This document shows positions 18,197-25,887 of a stretch of 33,576 nt of DNA, in pieces. Source of the stretch: Thiopontia sp013349825. GTDB lineage: Bacteria; Pseudomonadota; Gammaproteobacteria; GCF-002020875. Below the pieces are notes generated by a model. It searched no databases, was not told the origin of the DNA, and saw only the letters and a list, made by a program, of their open reading frames with translations. The stretch is from positions 1 to 33,576 of the forward strand of contig CAXCCG010000023.1 in the NCBI GenBank assembly GCA_963981015.1, written 5' to 3'. How positions within the stretch are numbered: the stretch's first letter is position 1; each line of letters begins with the position of its first letter. Both the position numbers and the translations under genes were made by a program.

Positions 18197-18317
18197 AGTT
18201 TATTCTCCTTTTGGGTTTTGCCTCCGTATATCCCTCAGTCCCAATCTCCAGTTTCATCTATGTAATGAAAGGAGACACCCGAGCCTGCGGTGATGACATA
18301 CGTGTGAAATAAAATGC
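18197..18317 (-). promoter_or_regulatory. rpsB mRNA leader with hairpin, candidate S2 autoregulatory element
   Basis: From the predicted start near 18317 the transcript has a leader of about 120 nt. It contains a strong hairpin: plus-strand arms TCTCC (18245-18249) plus TTTCAT (18252-18257) pair with ATGAAA (18265-18270) plus GGAGA (18271-18275), with a 2-nt bulge and 7-nt loop. A G-rich run (GGGACTGAGGG on the minus strand) and AAAGGAG follow. In E. coli the rpsB leader is a known S2-responsive element (Rfam t44 / rpsB leader). That this is the equivalent is inferred from position and structure only. Confidence 0.45.
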
Positions 18318-18323
18318 GCGCGA

Positions 18324-18353
18324 AGTATACTATGCGGCTTTACTGACTGCCAC
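18324..18353 (-). promoter_or_regulatory. Predicted sigma-70 promoter of rpsB-tsf
   Basis: On the minus strand: GTGGCA (-35, 18348-18353), an 18-bp spacer, and TATACT (-10, 18324-18329). A GC-rich discriminator (TCGCGCG, 18317-18323) follows, the kind seen at promoters under stringent control. The -35 directly abuts the predicted -10 of the opposing map promoter. Confidence 0.55.
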
Positions 18354-18359
18354 TATAAA
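18354..18359 (+). promoter_or_regulatory. map: Predicted -10 element for map, with possible leaderless start
   Basis: TATAAA lies only 9 nt before the map ATG at 18369, so transcription would begin at or within a few bases of the start codon. No Shine-Dalgarno sequence is present (AATAGCCCC precedes the ATG). The -35 region is weak (TATGCG at 17-bp spacing). Confidence 0.35.
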
Positions 18360-18368
18360 AATAGCCCC

Positions 18369-19142
18369 ATGAGCATCTCCATCAAAAACATCGAAGAGAT
18401 TGAAAAAATGCGCATTGTCGGAAGGCTTGCTGCTGAAGTACTTGAGATGGTTAAACCTCACGTCACTGCCGGTATAACCACGGACGAACTGAACCGCATC
18501 TGCCACGACTATATCGTCAGTACCCAGCAGGCGATTCCTGCCCCACTCAACTATCACGGTTTTCCAAAATCGATCTGTACCTCTGTAAATCATGTCATTT
18601 GCCACGGCATCCCCAGTAATAAAAAACTCAAAAACGGAGATATCATCAACTTGGATATAACCGTTATCAAAGATGGATATCACGGAGATACCAGTAAAAT
18701 GTTTGCTATCGGCGCCCCCTCCATTCGCGCCCAACGCCTGATAGAGGTCTCCAGGGAGTGCCTGCTGAAGGGGATAGAGCAGGTAAAACCAGGTATACAC
18801 TTGGGAGATATCGGCTACGTCATTGAGCGCCACGCCTCAAAACACCACTTCTCGGTGGTGCATGAATATTGTGGACATGGCATAGGCAGAGCCTTCCATG
18901 AAGAGCCACAAGTACTCCATTATGGCAACCGAAATACCGGGCCACTACTGGAACCCGGTATGACTTTTACCATCGAGCCGATGATCAACGCCGGTAAACG
19001 TCACAGTAAACTCAACCCAAATGATGGATGGACTGTCACCACTAAAGACCGCAGCCTCTCCTCGCAGTGGGAGCACACACTACTGGTCACAGAGACCGGG
19101 GTAGAGGTGTTAACCCGGAGAGAGGAAGAAAATGATCTTTAA
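18369..19142 (+). CDS. map: Methionine aminopeptidase, type I
   Basis: Removes the N-terminal methionine from nascent proteins. The 257 aa align from the first residue with the E. coli enzyme pattern (MSISIKNIEEIEKMRIVGRLAAEVLEM). All five metal ligands are present: Asp96 (INLDIT), Asp107 (HGDTSK), His170 (CGHGIG), Glu203 (FTIEPM) and Glu235 (SQWEHT). The start is fixed by this alignment even though no Shine-Dalgarno sequence precedes it. It diverges from rpsB, and its 3' end overlaps glnD by 11 bp. Confidence 0.97.
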   Translation: MSISIKNIEEIEKMRIVGRLAAEVLEMVKPHVTAGITTDELNRICHDYIVSTQQAIPAPLNYHGFPKSICTSVNHVICHGIPSNKKLKNGDIINLDITVIKDGYHGDTSKMFAIGAPSIRAQRLIEVSRECLLKGIEQVKPGIHLGDIGYVIERHASKHHFSVVHEYCGHGIGRAFHEEPQVLHYGNRNTGPLLEPGMTFTIEPMINAGKRHSKLNPNDGWTVTTKDRSLSSQWEHTLLVTETGVEVLTRREEENDL

Positions 19143-21747
19143 GGCCATTACCACTGCAACACAACAGACACCAGTTGACCCTTTACAGCTTAAAACCCTG
19201 TTAAAACTCAATCAGGATCAGATTGCAGAAGATTTTCATAGCGGCACATCAGCCCGAACCCTGATCCATCAACGCAGTGATACGATCGATCATCTGCTCC
19301 AGGCATTGTGGGAAAAGCTTGCCTTTGATGCCTCTATGGCAACTCTCATTGCTGTAGGGGGCTATGGTCGGCAAGAGCTCCACCCGTTCTCTGATATTGA
19401 TCTGCTAATCCTCATTCAACAAGAGAGCAAACAGTGCAATGAGGCACTCTCGGCCTTTATTACCCTGTTATGGGATCTGGGGCTACAAATTGGTCACAGC
19501 GTTCGCACCATTGAGAGCTGCCTTGAAGAGAGCCAGGCAGATATTACCGTTGCAACCAATCTGCTAGAGGCACGACCACTTGCCGGATCAATCTCTCTGT
19601 TTGAGCAGCTCCAACGTATACTCAAAAGCGATACAGTCTGGCCCAGTGGCCCTTTTTTCGTTGCCAAATACCGTGAACAACAGGCGCGACTGGAAAAATA
19701 TAACGATACTGCCTATAACCTTGAACCCAACATCAAAGAGGGTCCCGGAGGGCTGCGAGATATTCAGAATATTCTCTGGGTGACGCGCAGGCATTTTGGC
19801 TCCAGCAGCCCACAGGGACTGGTTGACCACCACTTCCTGACCCCCGAAGAGTGCCGGGACCTAGAGAAAGGACAAGAGCGTCTCTGGGAGATCCGCTTCG
19901 CGCTACACCTGATCGCAGGACGTGCTGAGGAGCGTCTGCTGTTTGAACATCAACCCGCACTCGCACGCCACTTCGGCGAGACTGACAACCATATGAATCG
20001 TGGTGTGGAAGCCTTCATGCACGGCTACTTCAGGACCATCCGGGAACTCTCTCTACTGAATGAGATGCTACTACAGCTCTTTGAAGAGCAGCTACTCACC
20101 CCGAAGGCACAGCGTATTCCGACTCTGATTGATGAACACTTCGGTATCCAGGGTGGCTATCTAGCCCTCCAAAAACCGGACAGCCTCAACAATAATCCCA
20201 ACCTGATCCTCTCGCTGTTTTTAGTGCTCTGTAAACACCCCAAACTCAAAGGGGTCACTGCAGAGACGATTCGACAGATCCGCTCCGCAGGCAGACTGAT
20301 CGACAACAACTTTCGACAGGATTACGAAAACCAACAACTATTCCTGCAACTCTTTGTCGAACCAGAGGGGCTCACTCACCTGTTAAGACGAATGAACCGC
20401 TACGGGATCTTGGGGGCCTATCTGCCCGAATTTGAGAAAATTATCGGCCTGATGCAGCATGACCTTTTTCATGCCTATACTGTCGATGAGCACACCCTCT
20501 TCGTTATCCGCAACCTGCGCCGTCTTACTGTCCCTGAATTTCACCATGAGATACCACGGCAGAGCGATCTCATTTTACAACTCAAACATCCGGAACGCCT
20601 CTATCTGGCAGCACTGTTTCATGACATTGCAAAAGGACGAGGAGGAGACCACTCCAAACTTGGCATTGAGATTGTCGAAGACTTTTGCCGCCAACACCGT
20701 ATGAGTCCAGAGAGCAGCAAAGATATCGCCTGGCTGGTTGAAAATCATCTGGTGATGTCGACCTTTGCGCAACGTCGCGATATCGATGACCCGGAGGAGA
20801 TCCACACCTTTGCTCAACTGGTTGAAACACAATACCGTCTGGAGATGCTCTATCTACTCACAGTCGCCGACATTCGTGCCACCAACAGGTCTCTCTGGAA
20901 CCATTTCAAGGACTCACTCCTGGGCCGCCTTTTCGCATTAACTACAGAGGCATTGAAGCGCCTTCACCGTCCCGAAGGTGTCGCAGAATGGATTGAAGAG
21001 CACCGTCAACAGGCACTGCTACAGCTTCAACAACAAGGGTTTGAAGCCGCAACAATCCATACTCTGTGGGACACCCTAGAGGAGGAGTATTTCCAGAAAC
21101 ATGACGCGGAAGAGATTACATGGCACACCCGTTCAATTCTAAACGCATCCGAACTACCACTGATCAATATCAATCGAGAGAGCACCCATGGTGGCAGTGA
21201 AATTCTGATTTACAGTCAGGATAAGCGTTTTCTATTTCCGATCCTGGTCCACACCATCGAGTCTCTGGGGCTGGATATCCATGCTGCAAAAATCAACACC
21301 ACACTCGACAGCTTTGCTCTGGATGTCTTTACCGTTCTGACACAGAACGGAAAGATTCTTCAGGATCGTGAATTGATCGAAAAAATTCGGCGAAAATTGC
21401 TGCAAGAGATTGAGGAGCCCACCCTGCTTGCCCAGCCGGTTGCGTTCAGGCGCTCCCGCCATGAAAAGCATTTTCATGAAGAGAGTACGGTTGCCTTTCA
21501 ACAGGATGAACACAAACAACAAACTATTCTGGAGGTTCATGCCACCAACCGTTCAGGACTCCTCTCCTCAATCTGCCGAAACCTGATGGAGTGTGATATT
21601 CGCGTTCAGGGAGCAAAAATTGCAACCTTGGGGGAACGCGTTGAAGACCTGTTCTGGGTAACACACCAAAACAGCACACCACTACAAGATGAGGAAAAGA
21701 ACCAGGCGGTCAGCCGACAGATCAAGCTTGCACTTGATCCATCGTAA
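19132..21747 (+). CDS. glnD: Bifunctional uridylyltransferase / uridylyl-removing enzyme (PII)
   Basis: Senses glutamine and adds or removes UMP on PII proteins, controlling nitrogen assimilation. The 871 aa are near the family length. An N-terminal nucleotidyltransferase domain has GGYGRQELHPFSDIDLLIL (residues 76-94, with Asp88 and Asp90). A helical GlnD/GlnE region follows, then an HD hydrolase domain (FHDIAKGRGGDHSKLG, His497-Asp498) and two C-terminal ACT domains (about 690-775 and 800-871). The ATG at 19132 has a strong GAGGAAG ribosome-binding site inside the map 3' end. Confidence 0.97.
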   Translation: MIFKAITTATQQTPVDPLQLKTLLKLNQDQIAEDFHSGTSARTLIHQRSDTIDHLLQALWEKLAFDASMATLIAVGGYGRQELHPFSDIDLLILIQQESKQCNEALSAFITLLWDLGLQIGHSVRTIESCLEESQADITVATNLLEARPLAGSISLFEQLQRILKSDTVWPSGPFFVAKYREQQARLEKYNDTAYNLEPNIKEGPGGLRDIQNILWVTRRHFGSSSPQGLVDHHFLTPEECRDLEKGQERLWEIRFALHLIAGRAEERLLFEHQPALARHFGETDNHMNRGVEAFMHGYFRTIRELSLLNEMLLQLFEEQLLTPKAQRIPTLIDEHFGIQGGYLALQKPDSLNNNPNLILSLFLVLCKHPKLKGVTAETIRQIRSAGRLIDNNFRQDYENQQLFLQLFVEPEGLTHLLRRMNRYGILGAYLPEFEKIIGLMQHDLFHAYTVDEHTLFVIRNLRRLTVPEFHHEIPRQSDLILQLKHPERLYLAALFHDIAKGRGGDHSKLGIEIVEDFCRQHRMSPESSKDIAWLVENHLVMSTFAQRRDIDDPEEIHTFAQLVETQYRLEMLYLLTVADIRATNRSLWNHFKDSLLGRLFALTTEALKRLHRPEGVAEWIEEHRQQALLQLQQQGFEAATIHTLWDTLEEEYFQKHDAEEITWHTRSILNASELPLININRESTHGGSEILIYSQDKRFLFPILVHTIESLGLDIHAAKINTTLDSFALDVFTVLTQNGKILQDRELIEKIRRKLLQEIEEPTLLAQPVAFRRSRHEKHFHEESTVAFQQDEHKQQTILEVHATNRSGLLSSICRNLMECDIRVQGAKIATLGERVEDLFWVTHQNSTPLQDEEKNQAVSRQIKLALDPS

Positions 21748-21773
21748 ACACCCTGTTTTGTCTTGATCTCTGC

Positions 21774-23012
21774 TCAATCAAAAATAAACTCGCCCTCTCC
21801 GAGGCGTTGTTTAATCTCACTGATCACCCGCTCTTCATCCGCCTCATTCTTGGCCACAAAAGTGACCGAGAAACGGATAAAGTTACCTGCATCATCCCAA
21901 GGGACGGTTGAGATCATCTTCTCCTTGATCAAGTACTGCGAAAAGGCCTCCCCACTCTCAAAGGTGGCTCCACTCTTAGTCCCGCGAGGTGCCTTCACAT
22001 AGAGATAGAAGGTCGCCTTCGGTTTACTGATCTCAAAACCAGCGCTACGTAGTGCATCCACCAACAGATCATGGCGGCGCGAATATTTGGCACTGGTCTT
22101 CTCGGTAATCTCTGGGTGGTTAAGGCAATAGACCCCTGCCTGTTGAATTGCTGCAAATTGGCCTGAATCATTATTGTCTTTAATTGCAGCGAAGGCCTTG
22201 ACTACCAATTCATTACCCGCCACGAACGCAAGACGCCATCCGGTCATGTTATACGCCTTGGAGAGTGACTGAATCGCAATCCCTACCTCCTTCGCACCCT
22301 CCACATTGAGGAAGGATAAGGGCCTCTCCTCACCAAAGGTCAATGCAGCATAGGCCTCGTCAGAGACGATCACCACACCGTTTTCCTTGGCAAATGCAAT
22401 TGCTTTTTTGTAGAAGGCCTCAGTGGCAACCGCACCGGTCGGGTTATTGGGGTAGTTTAAGCAGAGTAGCTTGGCCCGCGTTTTCTGATCGTCCGTCAAC
22501 AGATCCAGATCCGGCAGAAAATCATTCTCCTCCAGTAGAGGTAGGCTCACCACCTCACCCCCAACCGCCTCTGTTGTCGTACCCAGCAAAGGATACCCCG
22601 GCGTGGTCATAATGGTGATATCGCCCGGATTGATAAAGGCCATCGGTAACAGCGCCAACACCGGTTTACTACCAATACCATGATTGATTTCACTGTTGGC
22701 ATTTAACCCTGAAACACCAAACACACGATCCATATAACTGGCTGCTGCCTCTTTAAAGGCATCGATACCATTATCGGTATAGCCACGGTTCTCCCATTTT
22801 TTTGCCTCTTGACAGAGCACCTCAACCACCTCTGGCTCTGCCATCCAATCAGGCTCACCCACCCCCATATCGATCATCTCAGTCTCGGGGTTTGCCTCCA
22901 TCGCTGCACGTTTGGCACGCTTGATCTTCTCAAACTTGTAGATATTGGTATCTTTTCCAAACTGGCTTCCGCCAATACGCTCTGCAAAAAGTTGCTGGAT
23001 ATAACTGTCCAT
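21774..23012 (-). CDS. dapL: Probable LL-diaminopimelate aminotransferase (class I/II PLP enzyme)
   Basis: Fold-type I aminotransferase, 412 aa from ATG 23012; a TTG at 23018 is an alternative start with AAGGA 5 nt upstream. Motifs: MIDMGVGEPDWMAEPEVV, ENRGYTDNGI, CLNYPNNPTGAVAT, VIVSDEAYAALTF, the PLP-lysine motif SLSKAYNMTGWRLAF, and the C-terminal FIRFSVTF arginine region. The N-terminus (FAERIGGSQFGKDTNIYKFEKI) is one I associate with proteins annotated as LL-DAP aminotransferase, which make meso-DAP/lysine precursor directly from tetrahydrodipicolinate. A DapC-type or other aminotransferase role is the main alternative. It converges on glnD, 26 nt away. Confidence 0.65.
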   Translation of the reverse strand: MDSYIQQLFAERIGGSQFGKDTNIYKFEKIKRAKRAAMEANPETEMIDMGVGEPDWMAEPEVVEVLCQEAKKWENRGYTDNGIDAFKEAAASYMDRVFGVSGLNANSEINHGIGSKPVLALLPMAFINPGDITIMTTPGYPLLGTTTEAVGGEVVSLPLLEENDFLPDLDLLTDDQKTRAKLLCLNYPNNPTGAVATEAFYKKAIAFAKENGVVIVSDEAYAALTFGEERPLSFLNVEGAKEVGIAIQSLSKAYNMTGWRLAFVAGNELVVKAFAAIKDNNDSGQFAAIQQAGVYCLNHPEITEKTSAKYSRRHDLLVDALRSAGFEISKPKATFYLYVKAPRGTKSGATFESGEAFSQYLIKEKMISTVPWDDAGNFIRFSVTFVAKNEADEERVISEIKQRLGEGEFIFD

Positions 23013-23099
23013 AGTCAATTGGGTCCTTGTACTAGAATAAAATGGGATAAATCAGATTTAGACCCGATTATCCTTAGATAAAGTGAGATGTCCAGTGGA

Positions 23100-23441
23100 C
23101 TAAATACATCCACCGCAACTACCGCAACGCCAATCCTCTCGATTTAGTGCCTGGTAAAACCAGCGAAGGTATTGTGGGTCTAATGGAATTTGGTTGAGTT
23201 CAAACAGTGTAGAGACCCACTCCATATTTTCCAGAATCCAATCCTCTTCTTCCAGCCCTTCAGCAAACTCTGGATCATCTGGATAGAGATAACTGAAGAT
23301 CCCGAAGGTTCCCATCTCCTCCTGTTGTCGCTCTCTGGGCAGGGTCATAGCTTTACCCTGGTAACTGACCTCCCAGTGGCCCAGGCAGATGGTGTGCCCC
23401 TGTTCGGTCCACGCGGCATAAAAGGGGTTCTGTTCACTCAT
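23100..23441 (-). CDS. Hypothetical protein with C-terminal CxxCxxC
   Basis: A 113-aa acidic, Trp/Tyr-rich soluble protein I do not recognise. The N-terminal half reads as a compact beta-rich segment (HTICLGHWEVSYQGKAM) and the second half is helical. It ends WRCGSCGGCI, so Cys106, Cys109 and Cys112 lie within the last eight residues, and a further Cys sits at 19. The tail could bind a metal or Fe-S cluster or be a redox/modification site (inference). A perfect TATAAT lies 6 nt before its ATG and no Shine-Dalgarno sequence is visible. It lies downstream of the tRNA-Pro repeat block on the same strand. Confidence 0.7.
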   Translation of the reverse strand: MSEQNPFYAAWTEQGHTICLGHWEVSYQGKAMTLPRERQQEEMGTFGIFSYLYPDDPEFAEGLEEEDWILENMEWVSTLFELNQIPLDPQYLRWFYQALNREDWRCGSCGGCI

Positions 23442-23447
23442 TGCTGC

Positions 23448-23453
23448 ATTATA
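23448..23453 (-). promoter_or_regulatory. Perfect -10 hexamer 6 nt before the 113-aa gene
   Basis: On the minus strand TATAAT-GCAGCA-ATG: the expected transcription start falls on or next to the start codon, suggesting a leaderless mRNA. The -35 is weak (CCACTT at 17 bp). The same bases also contain a mini-ORF, ATG CAG CAA TGA, whose stop overlaps the gene's ATG; this matters only if transcription starts further upstream. Confidence 0.45.
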
Positions 23454-23492
23454 CTGAGAGAGAACATTTAAAGTGGTTGGAAGCTCTTAACT

Positions 23493-23592
23493 TGGTCGGG
23501 GCGAGAGGATTCGACCCCGCAAGGGAGGCGCCCCAGCGCCCACCTCCGTCATTCCGACAGGTAATTTCTTACAGGGTCGGAACCCTTTAATC
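23493..23592 (-). repeat. 100-bp tandem repeat, distal unit, carrying a copy of the tRNA-Pro 3' end
   Basis: Identical to the neighbouring unit at 23593-23692 except for one base (T23566 versus C23666). Its first 22 plus-strand bases (23493-23514) equal the last 22 nt of the tRNA-Pro gene including CCA. The other 78 bases hold two hairpins: GGGT-CGGA-ACCC (23574-23585) and a GC-rich stem GGAGGCGC/GCGCC..TCC (23524-23547). On the minus strand it lies downstream of the tRNA. Confidence 0.95.
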
Positions 23593-23692
23593 TGGTCGGG
23601 GCGAGAGGATTCGACCCCGCAAGGGAGGCGCCCCAGCGCCCACCTCCGTCATTCCGACAGGTAATCTCTTACAGGGTCGGAACCCTTTAATC
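23593..23692 (-). repeat. 100-bp tandem repeat, proximal unit, directly after tRNA-Pro
   Basis: Begins immediately after the tRNA CCA in the direction of transcription and ends with its own copy of the tRNA 3' 22 nt (23593-23614). Upstream of that copy the T-arm sequence is degraded: GCGGGGTCGAAT replaces GGAGGTTCGAAT, so the unit cannot encode a functional tRNA. A GGGGCG just upstream could pair with CGCCCC of the copied acceptor strand, giving an acceptor-like stem ending in CCA. The hairpin GGGT/ACCC is at 23674-23685. Confidence 0.95.
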
Positions 23693-23769
<77 letters not shown>

Positions 23770-23782
23770 TGAAAGAGGAGGC

Positions 23783-23810
23783 AGTGTATACAACCCCCCC
23801 TTATTGTCAA
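23783..23810 (-). promoter_or_regulatory. Promoter of tRNA-Pro(GGG)
   Basis: On the minus strand: consensus TTGACA (-35, 23805-23810), a 16-bp spacer containing seven consecutive Gs, and TACACT (-10, 23783-23788), with a GC-rich discriminator before the tRNA 5' end at 23769. The expected start leaves a leader of only a few bases, consistent with RNase P processing of a short 5' extension. Confidence 0.75.
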
Positions 23811-23839
23811 GCAGATCCAGTGGCACTCAACCTGCAAAA

Positions 23840-24637
23840 CTACAAATAGAGACCCAATAGCACTACTCCAAGCATCAAGCGATAGAGTACAAATGGCACC
23901 ATTCCAACCCGATCCAGCAGCTTTAGAAAATAGTGAATACAGAGATAGGCACTCAATGCAGAAAAGAGAGTTCCCAATAACAGCGCTTGCCAATCCAACG
24001 CGGCCTCTTGCTCAAAAAGCCCTTTAGCCTCCAGACCGCCAGCCAACAGGATCACTGGAATCGATAGCAGAAAGGAGAAACGGGACGCTCCTTGTCGTGT
24101 CATCCCCATCATCAATCCCGCCGTAATGGTGACTCCAGAACGCGAGGTTCCCGGTATCAGCGCCAGTATCTGGGCAAATGCCACCACCACAACGGCCTTC
24201 CATCCCATGGTATATTCACCATTTTGCTGTTTACCCACCCGATCCCCCCACCACAACAGCAATCCAAACAGAATGGTTGTGGTTGCAATCACCAAAGGGG
24301 AGCGCAGATAGAGTTCAATCTCATCTTTGAAGAGCAGCCCGGCCAACCCTACGGGAATGGTACCGAGGCCCACCTGCCAGGCCAATTTTGCATCTGCACT
24401 CAGTCCGTGCCCTGCTATTGAACCGCTCCACTCGATTAACATGGTTGCCAACTCTCGCCGGAAGTAGCTTACAACTGCAATCAAGGTACCTAGGTGAACT
24501 GCAACATCAAATGCGAGCCCCTGATCGCTCCAGCCCACCAGGTAGGGCACCAGAATCAGGTGTGCTGAGCTGGAGACCGGCAGGAACTCAGTTAACCCCT
24601 GCACCAAGGAGAGCACAATAATTTGAATCAGATCCAT
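23840..24637 (-). CDS. uppP: Undecaprenyl-diphosphatase (UppP/BacA)
   Basis: Membrane phosphatase that recycles undecaprenyl-PP to undecaprenyl-P for cell-wall synthesis and gives bacitracin tolerance. The 265-aa polytopic protein has the two family active-site motifs: GLTEFLPVSSSAHLIL near the N-terminus and PGTSRSGVTITAGLMMG in the second half. It starts 46 nt after the midA-like gene on the same strand. The tRNA-Pro promoter lies right behind its stop. Confidence 0.96.
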   Translation of the reverse strand: MDLIQIIVLSLVQGLTEFLPVSSSAHLILVPYLVGWSDQGLAFDVAVHLGTLIAVVSYFRRELATMLIEWSGSIAGHGLSADAKLAWQVGLGTIPVGLAGLLFKDEIELYLRSPLVIATTTILFGLLLWWGDRVGKQQNGEYTMGWKAVVVVAFAQILALIPGTSRSGVTITAGLMMGMTRQGASRFSFLLSIPVILLAGGLEAKGLFEQEAALDWQALLLGTLFSALSAYLCIHYFLKLLDRVGMVPFVLYRLMLGVVLLGLYL

Positions 24638-24683
24638 CTATTCTCTCTTCTCTCGATCATCTCTCTAGCATACCAAGGTATTA

Positions 24684-25844
24684 TTACAGCGTATGCAGCT
24701 GATCATACAGGGTAAAAGTTTCCGGCAAGTCGACACCACGCGTAAGCGCCATCACTTTGATCACTTCACCCATCTGTGCCGGCAGGGTCAACTGCTGAAT
24801 CGCTTGTGAAACCTCAACACGAGTCTGCAGCTGTTCTACATCCTCTCTCTCAGCCAGCTCCGTAATCCCTCCTGCCAGTAAAAAATAGGCCTGCGTGGTG
24901 TAGCCCGCGACTGTAAACCCTACACCATCTGCCGCCTCTGCCACTGCGGTAAAATCTACATGTGCAGTAATATCCTGCTGCCCCGGATAGAAAAAGGGGT
25001 CTTCATGTCGGTGATGTCGATAAAAGCAGCTCAACGTCCCTCTGCTGCGCTCTGGACGGTAGTACTCTGAACGGCTATAACCGTAGTCCACCAACAACAC
25101 CATCCCCTGCTCAAGCAGGTCAGCCAGTGACGCAATCCAGCCCCGCATCGAGGGTCGTAATTCTGAGCAGTAACCCTCTTCCAATCCACTCAGTTCAATC
25201 TCTCCCCCCCATTGCGTTGTGTCATGACCGTGTGAATCACTCCAGATCAGCTCTCCCTGCGGGTTTGTTGAGACACCATACGCCACTGCACTACCAGAGC
25301 GCACCACAAAACAGTCAAAGGGAATAGCATCCAGCACCTCATTGGCAACAATTACCCCTTGAAAAGGGGGTTTCGGAAGCTGTTGCAGCCAGACCACCCG
25401 GTCCTGCAGGTGTGGTGCACGCTGTTGAAAGGTCTGTTGCTGTAGCAAACGAAGGCCACCACTCAGTTCCAGTATCAGATACTGTTCTGGCAGTTGTCCA
25501 AGCTGTTCCAGCTCCAGCAGTATCTCAACTGCCATCACTCCAGAACCTGCACCAAACTCCATCAGAACCGGCTTCGAAAGAGAAGCCAAAACCGGCGCTA
25601 TCTGTCTCGCCACAACACGTGAAAAGAGGGGAGATATTTCAGGTGCAGTGACAAAATCACCTTGAGCACCTAGCCCCTGCAACTGACTGTAGTACCCCGC
25701 TTGCGGACTGTAGAGTACCCGCTCCATATAGTGACTAAAAGGGACCCACCCTTTCGCAGCGTGAATCTCACCCACAAGCTCTCTCTTCAACTGCTGCGAA
25801 GCTGTCACTCTCTCAGGAGAGGGTTCAGGTAGCATTGCTTTCAT
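24684..25844 (-). CDS. SAM-dependent methyltransferase, MidA/NDUFAF7 family (COG1565)
   Basis: A 386-aa class I methyltransferase. The SAM-binding glycine motif is in VLMEFGAGSGVMAVEILLEL, followed by EQYLILELSGGLRLLQQQ and VIVANEVLDAIPFDCF. The N-terminal FSHYMERVLYSPQAGYYSQ and GDFVTAPEISPLFSRV are family hallmarks. The mitochondrial homologue NDUFAF7 methylates an arginine of a complex I subunit; the bacterial substrate is not established. It is divergent from the pteridine reductase gene, with 43 bp between their start codons, an arrangement I recall from other gammaproteobacteria. Confidence 0.9.
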   Translation of the reverse strand: MKAMLPEPSPERVTASQQLKRELVGEIHAAKGWVPFSHYMERVLYSPQAGYYSQLQGLGAQGDFVTAPEISPLFSRVVARQIAPVLASLSKPVLMEFGAGSGVMAVEILLELEQLGQLPEQYLILELSGGLRLLQQQTFQQRAPHLQDRVVWLQQLPKPPFQGVIVANEVLDAIPFDCFVVRSGSAVAYGVSTNPQGELIWSDSHGHDTTQWGGEIELSGLEEGYCSELRPSMRGWIASLADLLEQGMVLLVDYGYSRSEYYRPERSRGTLSCFYRHHRHEDPFFYPGQQDITAHVDFTAVAEAADGVGFTVAGYTTQAYFLLAGGITELAEREDVEQLQTRVEVSQAIQQLTLPAQMGEVIKVMALTRGVDLPETFTLYDQLHTL

Positions 25845-25887
25845 CTGATAAACTACTCAATTAGATCAATCCGGGACAACATAACGA

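Noticed and set aside
23090..23100. 11-bp palindrome GTCCAGTGGAC at the end of the 113-aa gene
   Set aside because: Too short, without a T-run or a second copy; it could arise by chance.
23493..23692. Tandem repeats considered as a CRISPR array
   Set aside because: Only two contiguous 100-bp units without variable spacers, linked to a tRNA 3' end; no cas genes in the window.
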